Source of the DNA: Lachnospiraceae bacterium
Lineage (GTDB): Bacteria; Bacillota; Clostridia; Lachnospirales; Lachnospiraceae
NCBI GenBank assembly: GCA_017509985.1
Contig: JAFWOE010000050.1
Span: 1-64,000 of the forward strand
DNA: 64,000 nucleotides
Reading direction: 5' to 3'
Position 1 is the first letter of the stretch. Each line of letters begins with the position of its first letter. Below are positions 8,261-15,779 of the stretch, piece after piece. A program made the translations under genes and the position numbers. The notes below the pieces were generated by a model. The model was not told the origin of the DNA and did not search any database. It was given only the letters and a program-made list of their open reading frames with translations.

Positions 8261-9472
8261 ATGAAAAAACGCATTCTTGCAACAGTACTTTCACTCATGC
8301 TGGCTTTAATGCTGGCAGCCTGCGGCGGAAACTCATCATCAGCATCGGCCGCTTCCTCTGCTCAGAAGTCTGAAGCAGCTTCAGCAGCATCAAAAGAGGC
8401 TTCCGAGCCGGCTCCGGCCGAGAGCGCATCAGCGTCCTCAGCTGAGGCTTCCGAACCCGCAGCAGCGGAAGAATCCTCCGCTGCCGCTTCATCTGCAGCA
8501 TCTTCTGCAGAAGCTTCCGAGCCCGCAGCTGCAGAAGCCGTAGAACCGTATGAATTCAACATCTCTTACGGAGGAACTCCTTCCAGCTCCATGGTCGCTG
8601 TTATGACCAAGCTGCAGGACATCCTCAGCGAGGAATCCGGCGGAGCGTTCACATTCAACGTGTATAACGACAACAGCTACAAAGAGAGCCAGGCTCTTGA
8701 CGAAATGATGAACGATATTGTCGACATAGTATATCTGGCTTCCGGCGCCACTTCCGGAACAGTTACAGAGGTAGCCTATCTCGGAATGCCGGGCTGCTTC
8801 CGCTACACGGACAAACCGGAAGAATTCAAGGATTTTGAAGCATCTGTTTCCGACATCATGACTGATATCTACGATCAGTACAACATCCATTATCTCGGAC
8901 TTCGTGTTCCTGCCCGTATGGCGATAGTTGGAACCGGCAATGTTGTAACTGCACCTGAAGATCTGGAAGGCAAGGTAGTCCGCGTATCCGGTACCTGGCT
9001 CGGACGTCTGGCAGTTGCGATGAACATTGCTACAGCTAATGTAGGCCTGAGCGAACTTGCAACTGCGCTGCAGAGAAAAACGGTTGACAGCTGCTTTACC
9101 GGAATAGAGCAGGTCTACAGCCAGATGCTTGGAGAAGTTGTTGATTATGCTTCCATACTTCCCGAAACAGACGGTATCGGCTCTCTTGTTATGGATAACG
9201 ACTGCTGGAACAAGCTCAGCGATGCGCAGAAAGCCTGCGTGGAACGTTCTGTGGAAAAATGGATGGATGCCTGTCTTGAAGTATCAAACGAATTCTATGA
9301 TACTGCAGTCAAGCATCTTGAAGAGAATAATGTTGAGATCCACGAATTTACCGATGAAGAATGCGACGCATTCCTTTACGCTGTTCCTTCGGTTTACGAA
9401 GAGATCGATGCTCAGACCAGCGATCTGGGAATCCAGCTTAAGGATGCAATCCTTGCCTGGAGGGCAAACTGA
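8261..9472 (+). CDS. TRAP transporter substrate-binding lipoprotein (DctP)
   Basis: A 403-residue solute receptor. A lipoprotein signal with lipobox LAAC puts the acylated Cys at residue 21. Residues 25-95 are an Ala/Ser/Glu/Pro-rich linker made of EASEPAAAE-like units that would hold the receptor away from the membrane. The DctP domain follows from about residue 97, with the characteristic stretch DLEGKVVRVSGTWLGR and the ALQRKTVDSCFTG segment. It ends the operon; a tandem duplication and a strong terminator follow the stop. The ligand is probably a carboxylate but its identity is unknown. Confidence 0.92.
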   Translation: MKKRILATVLSLMLALMLAACGGNSSSASAASSAQKSEAASAASKEASEPAPAESASASSAEASEPAAAEESSAAASSAASSAEASEPAAAEAVEPYEFNISYGGTPSSSMVAVMTKLQDILSEESGGAFTFNVYNDNSYKESQALDEMMNDIVDIVYLASGATSGTVTEVAYLGMPGCFRYTDKPEEFKDFEASVSDIMTDIYDQYNIHYLGLRVPARMAIVGTGNVVTAPEDLEGKVVRVSGTWLGRLAVAMNIATANVGLSELATALQRKTVDSCFTGIEQVYSQMLGEVVDYASILPETDGIGSLVMDNDCWNKLSDAQKACVERSVEKWMDACLEVSNEFYDTAVKHLEENNVEIHEFTDEECDAFLYAVPSVYEEIDAQTSDLGIQLKDAILAWRAN

Positions 9473-9551
9473 CAACGGGCTTATACAGAAAGACCGGTTT
9501 TGAATCATGATGACAACGGGCTTGTACAGAAAGACCGGTTTTGAATCATGA
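9470..9551 (+). repeat. 41-bp tandem duplication at the dctP stop codon
   Basis: A 41-bp segment beginning with the dctP TGA (9470-9510) is repeated directly at 9511-9551 with one difference (TTATACAG against TTGTACAG). The duplication lies entirely in the 3' untranslated region, between the stop codon and the terminator. Confidence 0.9.
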
Positions 9552-9556
9552 CTCCT

Positions 9557-9582
9557 GAGGCTCCCGAAAGGGAGCCTCTTAT
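9557..9582 (+). terminator. Rho-independent terminator of the flavoprotein/TRAP operon
   Basis: A 9-bp perfect stem GAGGCTCCC-GAAA-GGGAGCCTC with a GAAA tetraloop is followed by a short T-rich run. It lies 85 nt after the dctP stop. Confidence 0.85.
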
Positions 9583-9599
9583 TATCCGTTTCGTAAGGG

Positions 9600-10030
9600 C
9601 AACTGGAGATTACGGGGAGAATTGATGATTGTCTTACTCCGCCACGTAGCAGCCCCGGGAGATTACGGAGATAATCGATGCATTTTTGCTGCGCCATGTA
9701 GCAGTCCCGGGAGATGACGGAGATAATTGATGAATTTCTTGCTGCACCACGTAACAGTGCCGGGGGATTACGGAGATAATTGATGAATTTCTTGTTGCAC
9801 CACGTAACAGTGCCGGGGGATTACGGGGACAATTGATGATTGTCTTACTCCGCCACGTAGCGGTGCCGGGGGATTACGGGGACAATTAATGCGTTTCTAA
9901 CTCCGCCACGTAACGGCGGCAGAAGATTACGGAGATAATGGATAGATTTCTTGCTCCGCCACGTAACGGCGGCTGGAGATTACGGAGATTATTGACAAAC
10001 TTCCTTCTCCGCCACGTACGGCGCCGGAAA
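9600..10030. repeat. Tandem array of about eight 53-bp units
   Basis: The word GATTACGG (once GATGACGG) recurs at 9608, 9661, 9713, 9766, 9819, 9872, 9925 and 9978, giving a period of 53 bp, once 52. Each unit continues with an ATAATTGATGAATTTCTTGC-like middle and a dyad around CCACGTAAC. In some units the dyad is CCGCC-ACGTAAC-GGCGG; in others it is GCAC...GTGC with paired changes on both arms. The period is not a multiple of three and no reading frame stays open through it, so it is non-coding. Units are too long and too degenerate for CRISPR, and no spacers exist. It fills the gap between the dctP terminator and the tRNA genes. Confidence 0.85.
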
Positions 10031-10086
10031 ACAAATGCGCGCATCAACACTGTTCTGCAGTGCCTCGTGTTTGAAGCCTCACAATA

Positions 10087-10119
10087 CAAAAAAAGCACCA
10101 TTGATATGGTGCTCTTTTT
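10087..10119 (-). terminator. Terminator of the leftward tRNA transcript
   Basis: On the minus strand AGCACCAT-ATCA-ATGGTGCT forms an 8-bp stem followed by seven T residues, directly beyond the 3' end of the tRNA-Met gene. The plus strand also reads into a T run, so it may work in both directions. Confidence 0.85.
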
Positions 10120-10122
10120 CCG

Positions 10123-10196
10123 TAGCGAGAGGGGGATTCGAACCCTCGACACTGCGGGTATGAACCGCATGCTCTAGCCAACTGAGCTATCTCGCC
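10123..10196 (-). tRNA. tRNA-Met (CAT), elongator type
   Basis: A 74-nt cloverleaf on the minus strand, with acceptor arm GGCGAGA/TCTCGCT, D arm AGCTCAGTTGGCTAGAGC, anticodon stem TGCGG/CCGCA with loop TTCATAC, and T loop GGTTCGAATCC. It lacks the initiator-type mismatched first pair. The 3' CCA is not encoded. A CAT anticodon modified to lysidine (Ile) cannot be excluded from the gene alone. Confidence 0.93.
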
Positions 10197-10214
10197 GTAT
10201 TCGCAGTCCTGCGA

Positions 10215-10287
10215 TGGGGCCTACAGGGCTCGAACCTGTGACCCTCTGCTTGTAAGGCAGATGCTCTCCCAGCTGAGCTAAGACCCC
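10215..10287 (-). tRNA. tRNA-Val (TAC)
   Basis: A 73-nt cloverleaf on the minus strand, with acceptor GGGGTCT/AGGCCCC, anticodon stem TCTGC/GCAGA with TAC in the loop, and T loop GGTTCGAGCCC. CCA is not encoded. It is the first gene of a two-tRNA transcript shared with tRNA-Met. Confidence 0.95.
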
Positions 10288-10323
10288 TTTGGTTTAAAAC
10301 GCTAACCTGCAGACCGCTTCGCT

Positions 10324-10352
10324 ATTGTATTATTTAGAGAGAGTTTTGTCAA
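10324..10352 (-). promoter_or_regulatory. Strong sigma-A promoter of the tRNA operon
   Basis: On the minus strand a consensus TTGACA (10347-10352) and TACAAT (10324-10329) are separated by exactly 17 bp, with transcription predicted to start near 10317, about 30 nt before tRNA-Val. Confidence 0.88.
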
Positions 10353-10394
10353 CAGGTTTTTTAACAGACCGGTCAAATCGACCGCCTGCTTCCA

Positions 10395-10422
10395 TTGCCT
10401 TTTTTTTAAATAGTTGTATACT
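10395..10422 (+). promoter_or_regulatory. Promoter of the MATE gene, suggesting a leaderless mRNA
   Basis: TTGCCT (10395-10400) and TATACT (10417-10422) are separated by 16 bp. Transcription would start 7-8 nt after the -10 element, on the ATG at 10430 itself. No Shine-Dalgarno sequence lies before that ATG. Confidence 0.6.
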
Positions 10423-10429
10423 TTTTATT

Positions 10430-11794
10430 ATGCAGACCAAATCACTTACAACCGAGTTTACTGAAGGAAACATTCCTGTCCAGCTTACACGTTTCATGCT
10501 GCCGTTCATGGCTTCGAACGCGCTTCAGATCCTTTATTCTGTCGTGGATATGATCATTGTCGGACAATACGTTGGCAGCGCAGGCCTGACAGCGGTTTCG
10601 CAGGGGAGCATCTATATTAATTTTGTAGCGATGCTTGCCCTGGGTTTCTTTTCCGCGGGCCAGATTATTGCGGCCCAGCTGCTGGGCGCAGGAAGAAAAG
10701 ACAAACTGCCCGAATTCGAGGGTTCCTTTCTCTGCATCAGTACAATCATAGCCGTATTGCTGACTGTGGTGGCAGGCCTCCTGCAGGATCCCGTGCTTAC
10801 AATGCTTAAACTTCCGGGCGAGTCTATGCAGATGGGCATCGCATATGTAAAGATCTGCATATGGGGAGTGCTTTTTGTCTGCGGATACAATGCGGTAACC
10901 GCTCTGATGAAGGGAATGGGGGATTCGCGTCATCCCCTGCTTTTTATCATAGTTGCAGCCATAGTCAATCTGGGACTGGATATCTGGTTCGTCGGAATAC
11001 TGGGCATGGGTTCTGCCGGCGCAGCTGCCGCAACGGTCATCGGACAGGCGGCTTCGTTTTTTGCGGCTGTGATCTTTTTTTTCACCCACAGGGAAGGGTA
11101 TTACTGTACCATTACCTGGAGAATGTTCAGGATCAGACGGGATGATCTGGATAAGATACTGGCTTTAGGCATACCGATGTCGATCATGGCCGCAGGGATA
11201 AATATCACGATGATCTTTGTCAACCGGTTCGTTAATTCGCTGGATATGGTGGCTGCTTCCGCTACTTTCGGCGCGGGCATCAAGCTGGATGATATCTCAA
11301 ATAAGATCGGGCTCGGGGTTCAGATGGCTGCGACGCCCATGATCGGACAGAATTTCGGGGCAGGCAAGTATGACCGGATCAAAAAGATCGTTTACTGGAC
11401 CTGGGGCTTTTCCGCAGTAGTAGCGGGAATATTTGTTGCCGTTTATCTTACCTGCGGAAGAGAGATGTTCGCGCTTTTTACGGATGATCCGCAGGTGCTT
11501 GATCTTTCCCATACGTTTATTATTGCCTCACTGTGGACATTCCCTTCAATGACTCTTATGAAGGGAGGCAACTCCCTGATGAACGGCATTGGGAATTCGA
11601 AGCTTATCATGCTCCTTTCTTTTCTGGATTCCTTCCTTCGTGTTGCAGCGAGTTACTTTTTCGGATTTACCCTCGGAATGGGCTTCTTCGGTTTTGTCCT
11701 GGGCTACTCCATAGCTCCGTTCGGAGTTGCCGTTCCGGGAACGATCTACTTCTTCAGCGGAAAGTGGAAGAGAAGAAGCCGCTATCTGGACTGA
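10430..11794 (+). CDS. MATE-family multidrug/Na+ antiporter
   Basis: A 454-residue integral membrane protein of the MATE family with about twelve helices in two related halves. The N-terminal half begins GNIPVQLTRFMLPFMASNALQ and contains the DMIIVGQYVG segment typical of the clostridial DinF/NorM group. It is predicted to export cationic drugs or metabolites using an Na+ or H+ gradient. The frame stays open upstream to a TTG at 10325, but that stretch contains the promoter and has no RBS, so ATG 10430 is chosen; this matches the family length. It stands alone, divergent from the tRNA operon. Confidence 0.92.
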   Translation: MQTKSLTTEFTEGNIPVQLTRFMLPFMASNALQILYSVVDMIIVGQYVGSAGLTAVSQGSIYINFVAMLALGFFSAGQIIAAQLLGAGRKDKLPEFEGSFLCISTIIAVLLTVVAGLLQDPVLTMLKLPGESMQMGIAYVKICIWGVLFVCGYNAVTALMKGMGDSRHPLLFIIVAAIVNLGLDIWFVGILGMGSAGAAAATVIGQAASFFAAVIFFFTHREGYYCTITWRMFRIRRDDLDKILALGIPMSIMAAGINITMIFVNRFVNSLDMVAASATFGAGIKLDDISNKIGLGVQMAATPMIGQNFGAGKYDRIKKIVYWTWGFSAVVAGIFVAVYLTCGREMFALFTDDPQVLDLSHTFIIASLWTFPSMTLMKGGNSLMNGIGNSKLIMLLSFLDSFLRVAASYFFGFTLGMGFFGFVLGYSIAPFGVAVPGTIYFFSGKWKRRSRYLD

Positions 11795-11877
11795 AGCCGG
11801 CCCTGAACGGAAGAGACGCTGCAGATCTCTGAAATCCTTTCATAATTTATTATCTGAAAATATTTATTATTTTTTCC

Positions 11878-11906
11878 TTGCATATTGATTTCCGGAGTGT
11901 TAGAAT
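11878..11906 (+). promoter_or_regulatory. Promoter of the alpha ribosomal operon
   Basis: TTGCAT (11878-11883) and TAGAAT (11901-11906) are separated by 17 bp, about 75 nt before the rpmJ start codon. This promoter lets the alpha operon be transcribed without an upstream spc operon. Confidence 0.75.
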
Positions 11907-11988
11907 ATGACTTGCGCCTTTGCGCGTGTGTGTTTGCTGACCCACAAACACAGGTCACTGAAGGTTCGTTTACGAAAGGAGGATTCAC

Positions 11989-12102
11989 ATGAAAGTTAGA
12001 TCTTCTGTTAAGCCGATCTGCGATAAATGCAAGGTCATTAAGAGAAAAGGAAGCATTCGTATCATCTGTGAGAATCCGAAACACAAGCAGCGCCAGGGAT
12101 AA
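11989..12102 (+). CDS. rpmJ: 50S ribosomal protein L36
   Basis: A 37-residue protein beginning [15 protein letters not shown] and ending KHKQRQG. Its zinc-ribbon residues Cys11, Cys14, Cys27 and His32 are present, so this is the zinc-binding form of L36. The start ATG is preceded by AAAGGAGG. It is the first gene of the alpha operon here; infA, adk and map, which often precede it in Firmicutes, are replaced by a MATE gene and a fresh promoter. Confidence 0.95.
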   Translation: MKVRSSVKPICDKCKVIKRKGSIRIICENPKHKQRQG

Positions 12103-12117
12103 TCCCTCAAATCCCGA

Positions 12118-12232
12118 AACTGCCTGTAACCGGGAGGAGGTTCCCGGACAGTTATATTATAAAGATGAGACCTGACAAGGCTGCGTCAGGATACCTCAGT
12201 AGATGTGCACCAGATGTGCTCCTTTATAATAT
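12118..12232 (+). promoter_or_regulatory. Structured leader between rpmJ and rpsM
   Basis: The 255-nt gap before rpsM holds nested secondary structure. A first hairpin pairs AACTG/CAGTT (12118-12122 with 12149-12153) around CCGGGA/TCCCGG. An 11-bp long-range stem ATATTATAAAG (12154-12164) with CTTTATAATAT (12222-12232) then encloses a CCTGAC/GTCAGG hairpin (12171-12190). In E. coli, S4 controls the alpha operon by binding a folded rpsM leader, and rpsD (S4) is in this operon, so a similar autoregulatory RNA is a reasonable inference. It is not a family I recognise. Confidence 0.5.
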
Positions 12233-12357
12233 TGCTCAATACTCCTTCATCCGTCACGAAGGAGAAAGGCCGCATTACCGGCGGCTGGATGCACGCATAC
12301 CGGCATCCCAATTTAGTAATAATGCAACAGAAAAATTGAATTAGGAGGAAAAGTCAC

Positions 12358-12726
12358 ATGGCTCGTATAGCTGGTGTAGATTTACCGAGAGACAAACGCG
12401 TAGAGATTGGCCTTACTTATATTTACGGAATAGGCAGATCTTCCGCAACCCGTATCCTGGCTGACGCCGGGGTAGATCCGGATACCAGAGTCCGGGATCT
12501 TACGGACGATGAAGTTAAGAAGATCGCTTCTGTCATCGATGAAACTCAGATGGTAGAAGGTGACCTTCGCCGTGAAGTTGCGATGAACATAAAGCGCCTT
12601 CAGGAGATCGGATGCTACAGAGGCATCCGTCACAGGAAGGGCCTTCCGGTTCGCGGACAGAAAACAAAAACAAACGCCCGTACTCGTAAAGGTCCGAGAA
12701 GGACTGTTGCGAACAAGAAGAAATAA
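12358..12726 (+). CDS. rpsM: 30S ribosomal protein S13
   Basis: A 122-residue S13 of normal length, starting [20 protein letters not shown] and ending in a basic tail ([13 protein letters not shown]). The conserved [20 protein letters not shown] and [11 protein letters not shown] segments are present. It lies at the small-subunit head and contacts tRNA and the intersubunit bridges. ATG 12358 follows TTAGGAGGAAAA. It is second in the alpha operon, behind a long structured leader. Confidence 0.98.
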   Translation: MARIAGVDLPRDKRVEIGLTYIYGIGRSSATRILADAGVDPDTRVRDLTDDEVKKIASVIDETQMVEGDLRREVAMNIKRLQEIGCYRGIRHRKGLPVRGQKTKTNARTRKGPRRTVANKKK

Positions 12727-12806
12727 GGTCTTGTGTTTGCTGCCTAAGGCAGCATGGTATCGAAAAATTATTTCATTATTAAAGAAAGCGCAGGTTATTT
12801 TATAAT

Positions 12807-13199
12807 ATGGCGAAAGCAACAAAGAAAACGACCAGACGTCGTGTTAAGAAAAACGTTGAGCGCGGCCAGGCACATATCCAGTCATCCTTTAACAACACCA
12901 TTGTTACACTGACGGATACCGAAGGCAATGCACTTTCATGGGCATCTGCCGGCGGCCTTGGCTTCCGCGGATCCAGAAAATCCACTCCTTATGCGGCTCA
13001 GATGGCTGCAGAGACTGCAACAAAAGCAGCTCTTGTTCATGGACTGAAGAGCGTTGACGTGTTCGTTAAGGGCCCCGGTTCAGGACGTGAAGCAGCGATT
13101 CGTGCTTTATCAGCATGCGGTCTGCAGGTAACCAGTATCCGTGACGTGACACCCGTTCCTCACAACGGCTGCCGTCCGCCCAAACGCAGAAGAGTCTGA
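12807..13199 (+). CDS. rpsK: 30S ribosomal protein S11
   Basis: A 130-residue S11 of normal length, with the signature [20 protein letters not shown] and the C-terminal [12 protein letters not shown]. It sits on the 30S platform near the mRNA exit. Unlike its neighbours it has no clear Shine-Dalgarno sequence: the 20 nt before ATG 12807 read TTATTTTATAAT, and the nearest purine-rich stretch (AAGAAAGCGCAGG) is further away. Translation may depend on coupling or on low structure. Confidence 0.98.
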   Translation: MAKATKKTTRRRVKKNVERGQAHIQSSFNNTIVTLTDTEGNALSWASAGGLGFRGSRKSTPYAAQMAAETATKAALVHGLKSVDVFVKGPGSGREAAIRALSACGLQVTSIRDVTPVPHNGCRPPKRRRV

Positions 13200-13219
13200 T
13201 AAAAGGAGGATCATAAGAA

Positions 13220-13813
13220 ATGGCAGTGAATAAAACACCTGTTCTTAAAAGATGCAGATCTTTAGGACTGGATCCCGTATATCTCGGAATCGATAAAAAA
13301 TCCACCCGTGAGCTCAGAAGAAGCGGACGTAAAATGTCCGAATACGGTCTTCAGCTCCGTGAAAAACAGAAAGCAAAGTTCATCTATGGCGTACTTGAGA
13401 AGCCTTTCCGCAACTACTACGAGAAGGCAGACCGTATGCCCGGACAGACCGGTGCGAACCTCATGGCTATGCTTGAGTGCCGTCTGGACAGCATCATCTT
13501 CCGCCTCGGATTCGCAAGAACCAGAAGAGAAGCCCGTCAGATCGTCGATCATAAGCATGTAACGGTCAACGGCAAAGTTGTCAACATTCCTTCCTATCTT
13601 TGCGGAGTCGGCGACGTGATCGCCATCAAAGAGAACAAGAAGGACGCTCAGAGATACAAAGACATCCTGGAAGTTACGGCAGACCGTGCGGTTCCGTCAT
13701 GGCTGGAATGCAATCAGGAAGCAAAGGAAGGTACGGTAAAAGAGATCCCGTCCCGTGATCTGATCGATGTTCCGGTAAATGAAATGCTTATCGTCGAGCT
13801 GTATTCCAAATAA
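13220..13813 (+). CDS. rpsD: 30S ribosomal protein S4
   Basis: A 197-residue S4 with the S4 RNA-binding domain around residues 90-150 (RLDSIIFRLGFARTRREARQIVDH). It begins the assembly of the 30S body and, in other bacteria, represses its own operon. This is the cysteine-poor form typical of many Clostridia. AAAGGAGG precedes ATG 13220. Its position between rpsK and rpoA, as in E. coli and other Clostridia and unlike Bacillus, fits a role in autoregulating the operon through the leader upstream of rpsM. Confidence 0.98.
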   Translation: MAVNKTPVLKRCRSLGLDPVYLGIDKKSTRELRRSGRKMSEYGLQLREKQKAKFIYGVLEKPFRNYYEKADRMPGQTGANLMAMLECRLDSIIFRLGFARTRREARQIVDHKHVTVNGKVVNIPSYLCGVGDVIAIKENKKDAQRYKDILEVTADRAVPSWLECNQEAKEGTVKEIPSRDLIDVPVNEMLIVELYSK

Positions 13814-13852
13814 TAGTTTCTCGTAACGGTTTCTCACAACGGAGGAAAAACT

Positions 13853-14821
13853 GTGTTTGATTTTAACAAACCGAAAATTGAAATGGCCGAGATATCCGAA
13901 GACGGAAAATTCGGCAGATTCGTGGTTGAGCCGCTCGAGCGCGGTTACGGCACAACGCTTGGCAACTCCCTGAGAAGGATCATGCTTTCTTCCCTTCCGG
14001 GCTGTGCGGTGAGCCAGGCCAAGATCGAAGGCGTTCTTCATGAGTTCAGCACGATCAAGGGCGTAAAAGAAGACGTAACCGAGATCATCATGAACCTCAA
14101 GAGCCTTGTTGTAAGGGACAACAGCGACGACGGTGCGCCAAAGCGCGGATACATCGATTACACCGGTGACGGTGTCGTTACGGGAGCGGATATCAATCTG
14201 GATTCCAACCTTGAGATCATCAACAAGGACCAGGTTATCGCGACCTTAAGCGGCGGAGCCGAAACGCATCTCTACATCGACCTTACCTTCACCTGCGGAC
14301 GCGGCTATGTTTCCGCGGACAAAGTGAAGTCGGATGATGCTGTGATCGGAGTGATCGCCATTGACGCCATGTATACACCGGTTGAACGTGTCAACCTTAC
14401 CGTAGAAGATACCCGTGTAGGCCAGGTCACCGACTTTGACAAGCTGACACTGGACGTTATTACAAACGGAGCGCTTGCGCCTGATGAGGCTGTCAGCCTT
14501 GCAGCGAAAGTTTTAAGCGAGCATCTGAAGCTCTTCATCGACCTTTCCGAACATACAAAGTCTGTTGAGGTCATGATCGAGAAAGAAGACGACGAGAAAG
14601 AAAAGATCCTCGAGATGAACATCGACGAGCTGGAGCTTTCCGTACGTTCCTTCAATTGCTTAAAGCGCGCAGGCATCAATACGGTGGAAGAGCTCTGCTC
14701 CAAGACTTCGAACGAGATGATGAAAGTCCGCAACCTCGGACGCAAATCTCTGGATGAAGTTCTCGGCAAGCTGAGCGAACTTGGCTTATCCTTAAGCCAG
14801 GGAGAAGATGTGATCCAGTAA
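13853..14821 (+). CDS. rpoA: DNA-directed RNA polymerase subunit alpha
   Basis: A 322-residue alpha subunit. The N-terminal assembly domain contains [20 protein letters not shown], and the C-terminal domain (from about residue 250) contains [19 protein letters not shown] and the helix-hairpin-helix [14 protein letters not shown] that contacts UP elements and activators. The start is GTG 13853 behind GGAGG. The length and both domains are normal. Confidence 0.98.
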   Translation: MFDFNKPKIEMAEISEDGKFGRFVVEPLERGYGTTLGNSLRRIMLSSLPGCAVSQAKIEGVLHEFSTIKGVKEDVTEIIMNLKSLVVRDNSDDGAPKRGYIDYTGDGVVTGADINLDSNLEIINKDQVIATLSGGAETHLYIDLTFTCGRGYVSADKVKSDDAVIGVIAIDAMYTPVERVNLTVEDTRVGQVTDFDKLTLDVITNGALAPDEAVSLAAKVLSEHLKLFIDLSEHTKSVEVMIEKEDDEKEKILEMNIDELELSVRSFNCLKRAGINTVEELCSKTSNEMMKVRNLGRKSLDEVLGKLSELGLSLSQGEDVIQ

Positions 14822-14943
14822 GATCCCATCCTACGGCGCCTGAAAGGACGGGCAGCCGGAAATGTTACTTTTGTTAATACAGGATGTGCCAGGTAAGACC
14901 GAAGAAGCGCTGGCATGTCAGAACAAAACGGAGGAAAACCAAA

Positions 14944-15480
14944 ATGTCCGGATACAGGAAATTAAGCAGGACCGCAGACCAGAGAAAAGCACTTTTAAGA
15001 GGACAGGTCACATCCCTGCTTTATCACGGAAAGATCCGTACCACGGAAAGCAAGGCCAAGGAGATCCGCAGGATCGCCGAGAGCCTGATCGCACTTGCTG
15101 TCAGGGAAAAGGATAACTTTGAAGAGGCGACCGTTACTGCAAAAGTAGCGCGTAAGGACGCCAACGGCAAGAGAGTAAAGGAAGTCAAGGACGGTAAGAA
15201 AGTAACTGTTTATGACGAAGTTGAGAAGAAGATCAAGAAGGACGCTCCGAGCAGACTTCACGCACGCCGTCAGATGATGAAGGTATTCTATCCTGTCAAG
15301 GAAGTTCCGGCCGCCGGCAAGGGACGCAAGAGGAATACCAAGGAAATCGATATGGTTGCGAAGATGTTCGACGAGATCGCTCCGAGATATGTGAACAGAA
15401 ACGGCGGATATACCCGTATTACCAAGATCGGACCGAGAAAAGGCGATGCAGCCATGGAAGTCCTGATCGAACTGGTATGA
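14944..15480 (+). CDS. rplQ: 50S ribosomal protein L17, extended form
   Basis: A 178-residue L17. The conserved start MSGYRKLSRTADQRKALLRG and the C-terminal GGYTRITKIGPRKGDAAMEV are intact. The central region carries about 50-60 extra residues relative to the usual 115-130, rich in Lys/Glu/Val (for example VKEVKDGKKVTVYDEVEKKI) and therefore solvent-facing. ATG 14944 is chosen because ACGGAGGAAAACC precedes it and it gives the family N-terminus. It is the last gene of the alpha operon, ended by a strong hairpin. Extended L17 is known from some Clostridia. Confidence 0.95.
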   Translation: MSGYRKLSRTADQRKALLRGQVTSLLYHGKIRTTESKAKEIRRIAESLIALAVREKDNFEEATVTAKVARKDANGKRVKEVKDGKKVTVYDEVEKKIKKDAPSRLHARRQMMKVFYPVKEVPAAGKGRKRNTKEIDMVAKMFDEIAPRYVNRNGGYTRITKIGPRKGDAAMEVLIELV

Positions 15481-15521
15481 TTTCTGCTCAAAAGAGTACT
15501 GATCGTATTATTGAAAAAAAC

Positions 15522-15556
15522 AAAAAAGCGGTTCCGGTTTGCCGGAACCGCTTTTT
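15522..15556 (+). terminator. Rho-independent terminator of the alpha operon
   Basis: AAGCGGTTCCGG-TTTG-CCGGAACCGCTT is a 12-bp perfect stem flanked by A and T runs, 40 nt after the rplQ stop. Confidence 0.95.
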
Positions 15557-15683
15557 CAGTCGGCACAGTGTTGATTTGTCATCCGAAACAAAAATTGTTC
15601 AGTTTGATAAAAAGATCAGGCGAAAATTGTGCGCGCTGAGAAAAAATAAAGGATGAGTTATAGCATTATTACCTTAAAATCTG

Positions 15684-15711
15684 TTGACTTTTAAAGTAAA
15701 GATGATATAGT
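15684..15711 (+). promoter_or_regulatory. Promoter of the second TRAP operon
   Basis: TTGACT (15684-15689) and TATAGT (15706-15711) are separated by 16 bp, about 70 nt before the TTG start codon at 15780. Apart from this promoter and the terminator at 15522, I see nothing else in the 299-nt gap. Confidence 0.75.
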
Positions 15712-15779
15712 AATCAATAGTCTATTTCAATAATATAATAGCTAACTATGTGATTTTTTAATGCAGGGAGGACAATATC

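Noticed and set aside
9600-10030. CRISPR array
   Set aside because: Units of 53 bp follow each other without unique spacers and vary along their length; no cas gene is near.
12801-12806. TATAAT as a promoter for rpsK
   Set aside because: It touches the ATG, leaving no room for a start site, and no -35 element lies 16-18 bp upstream.
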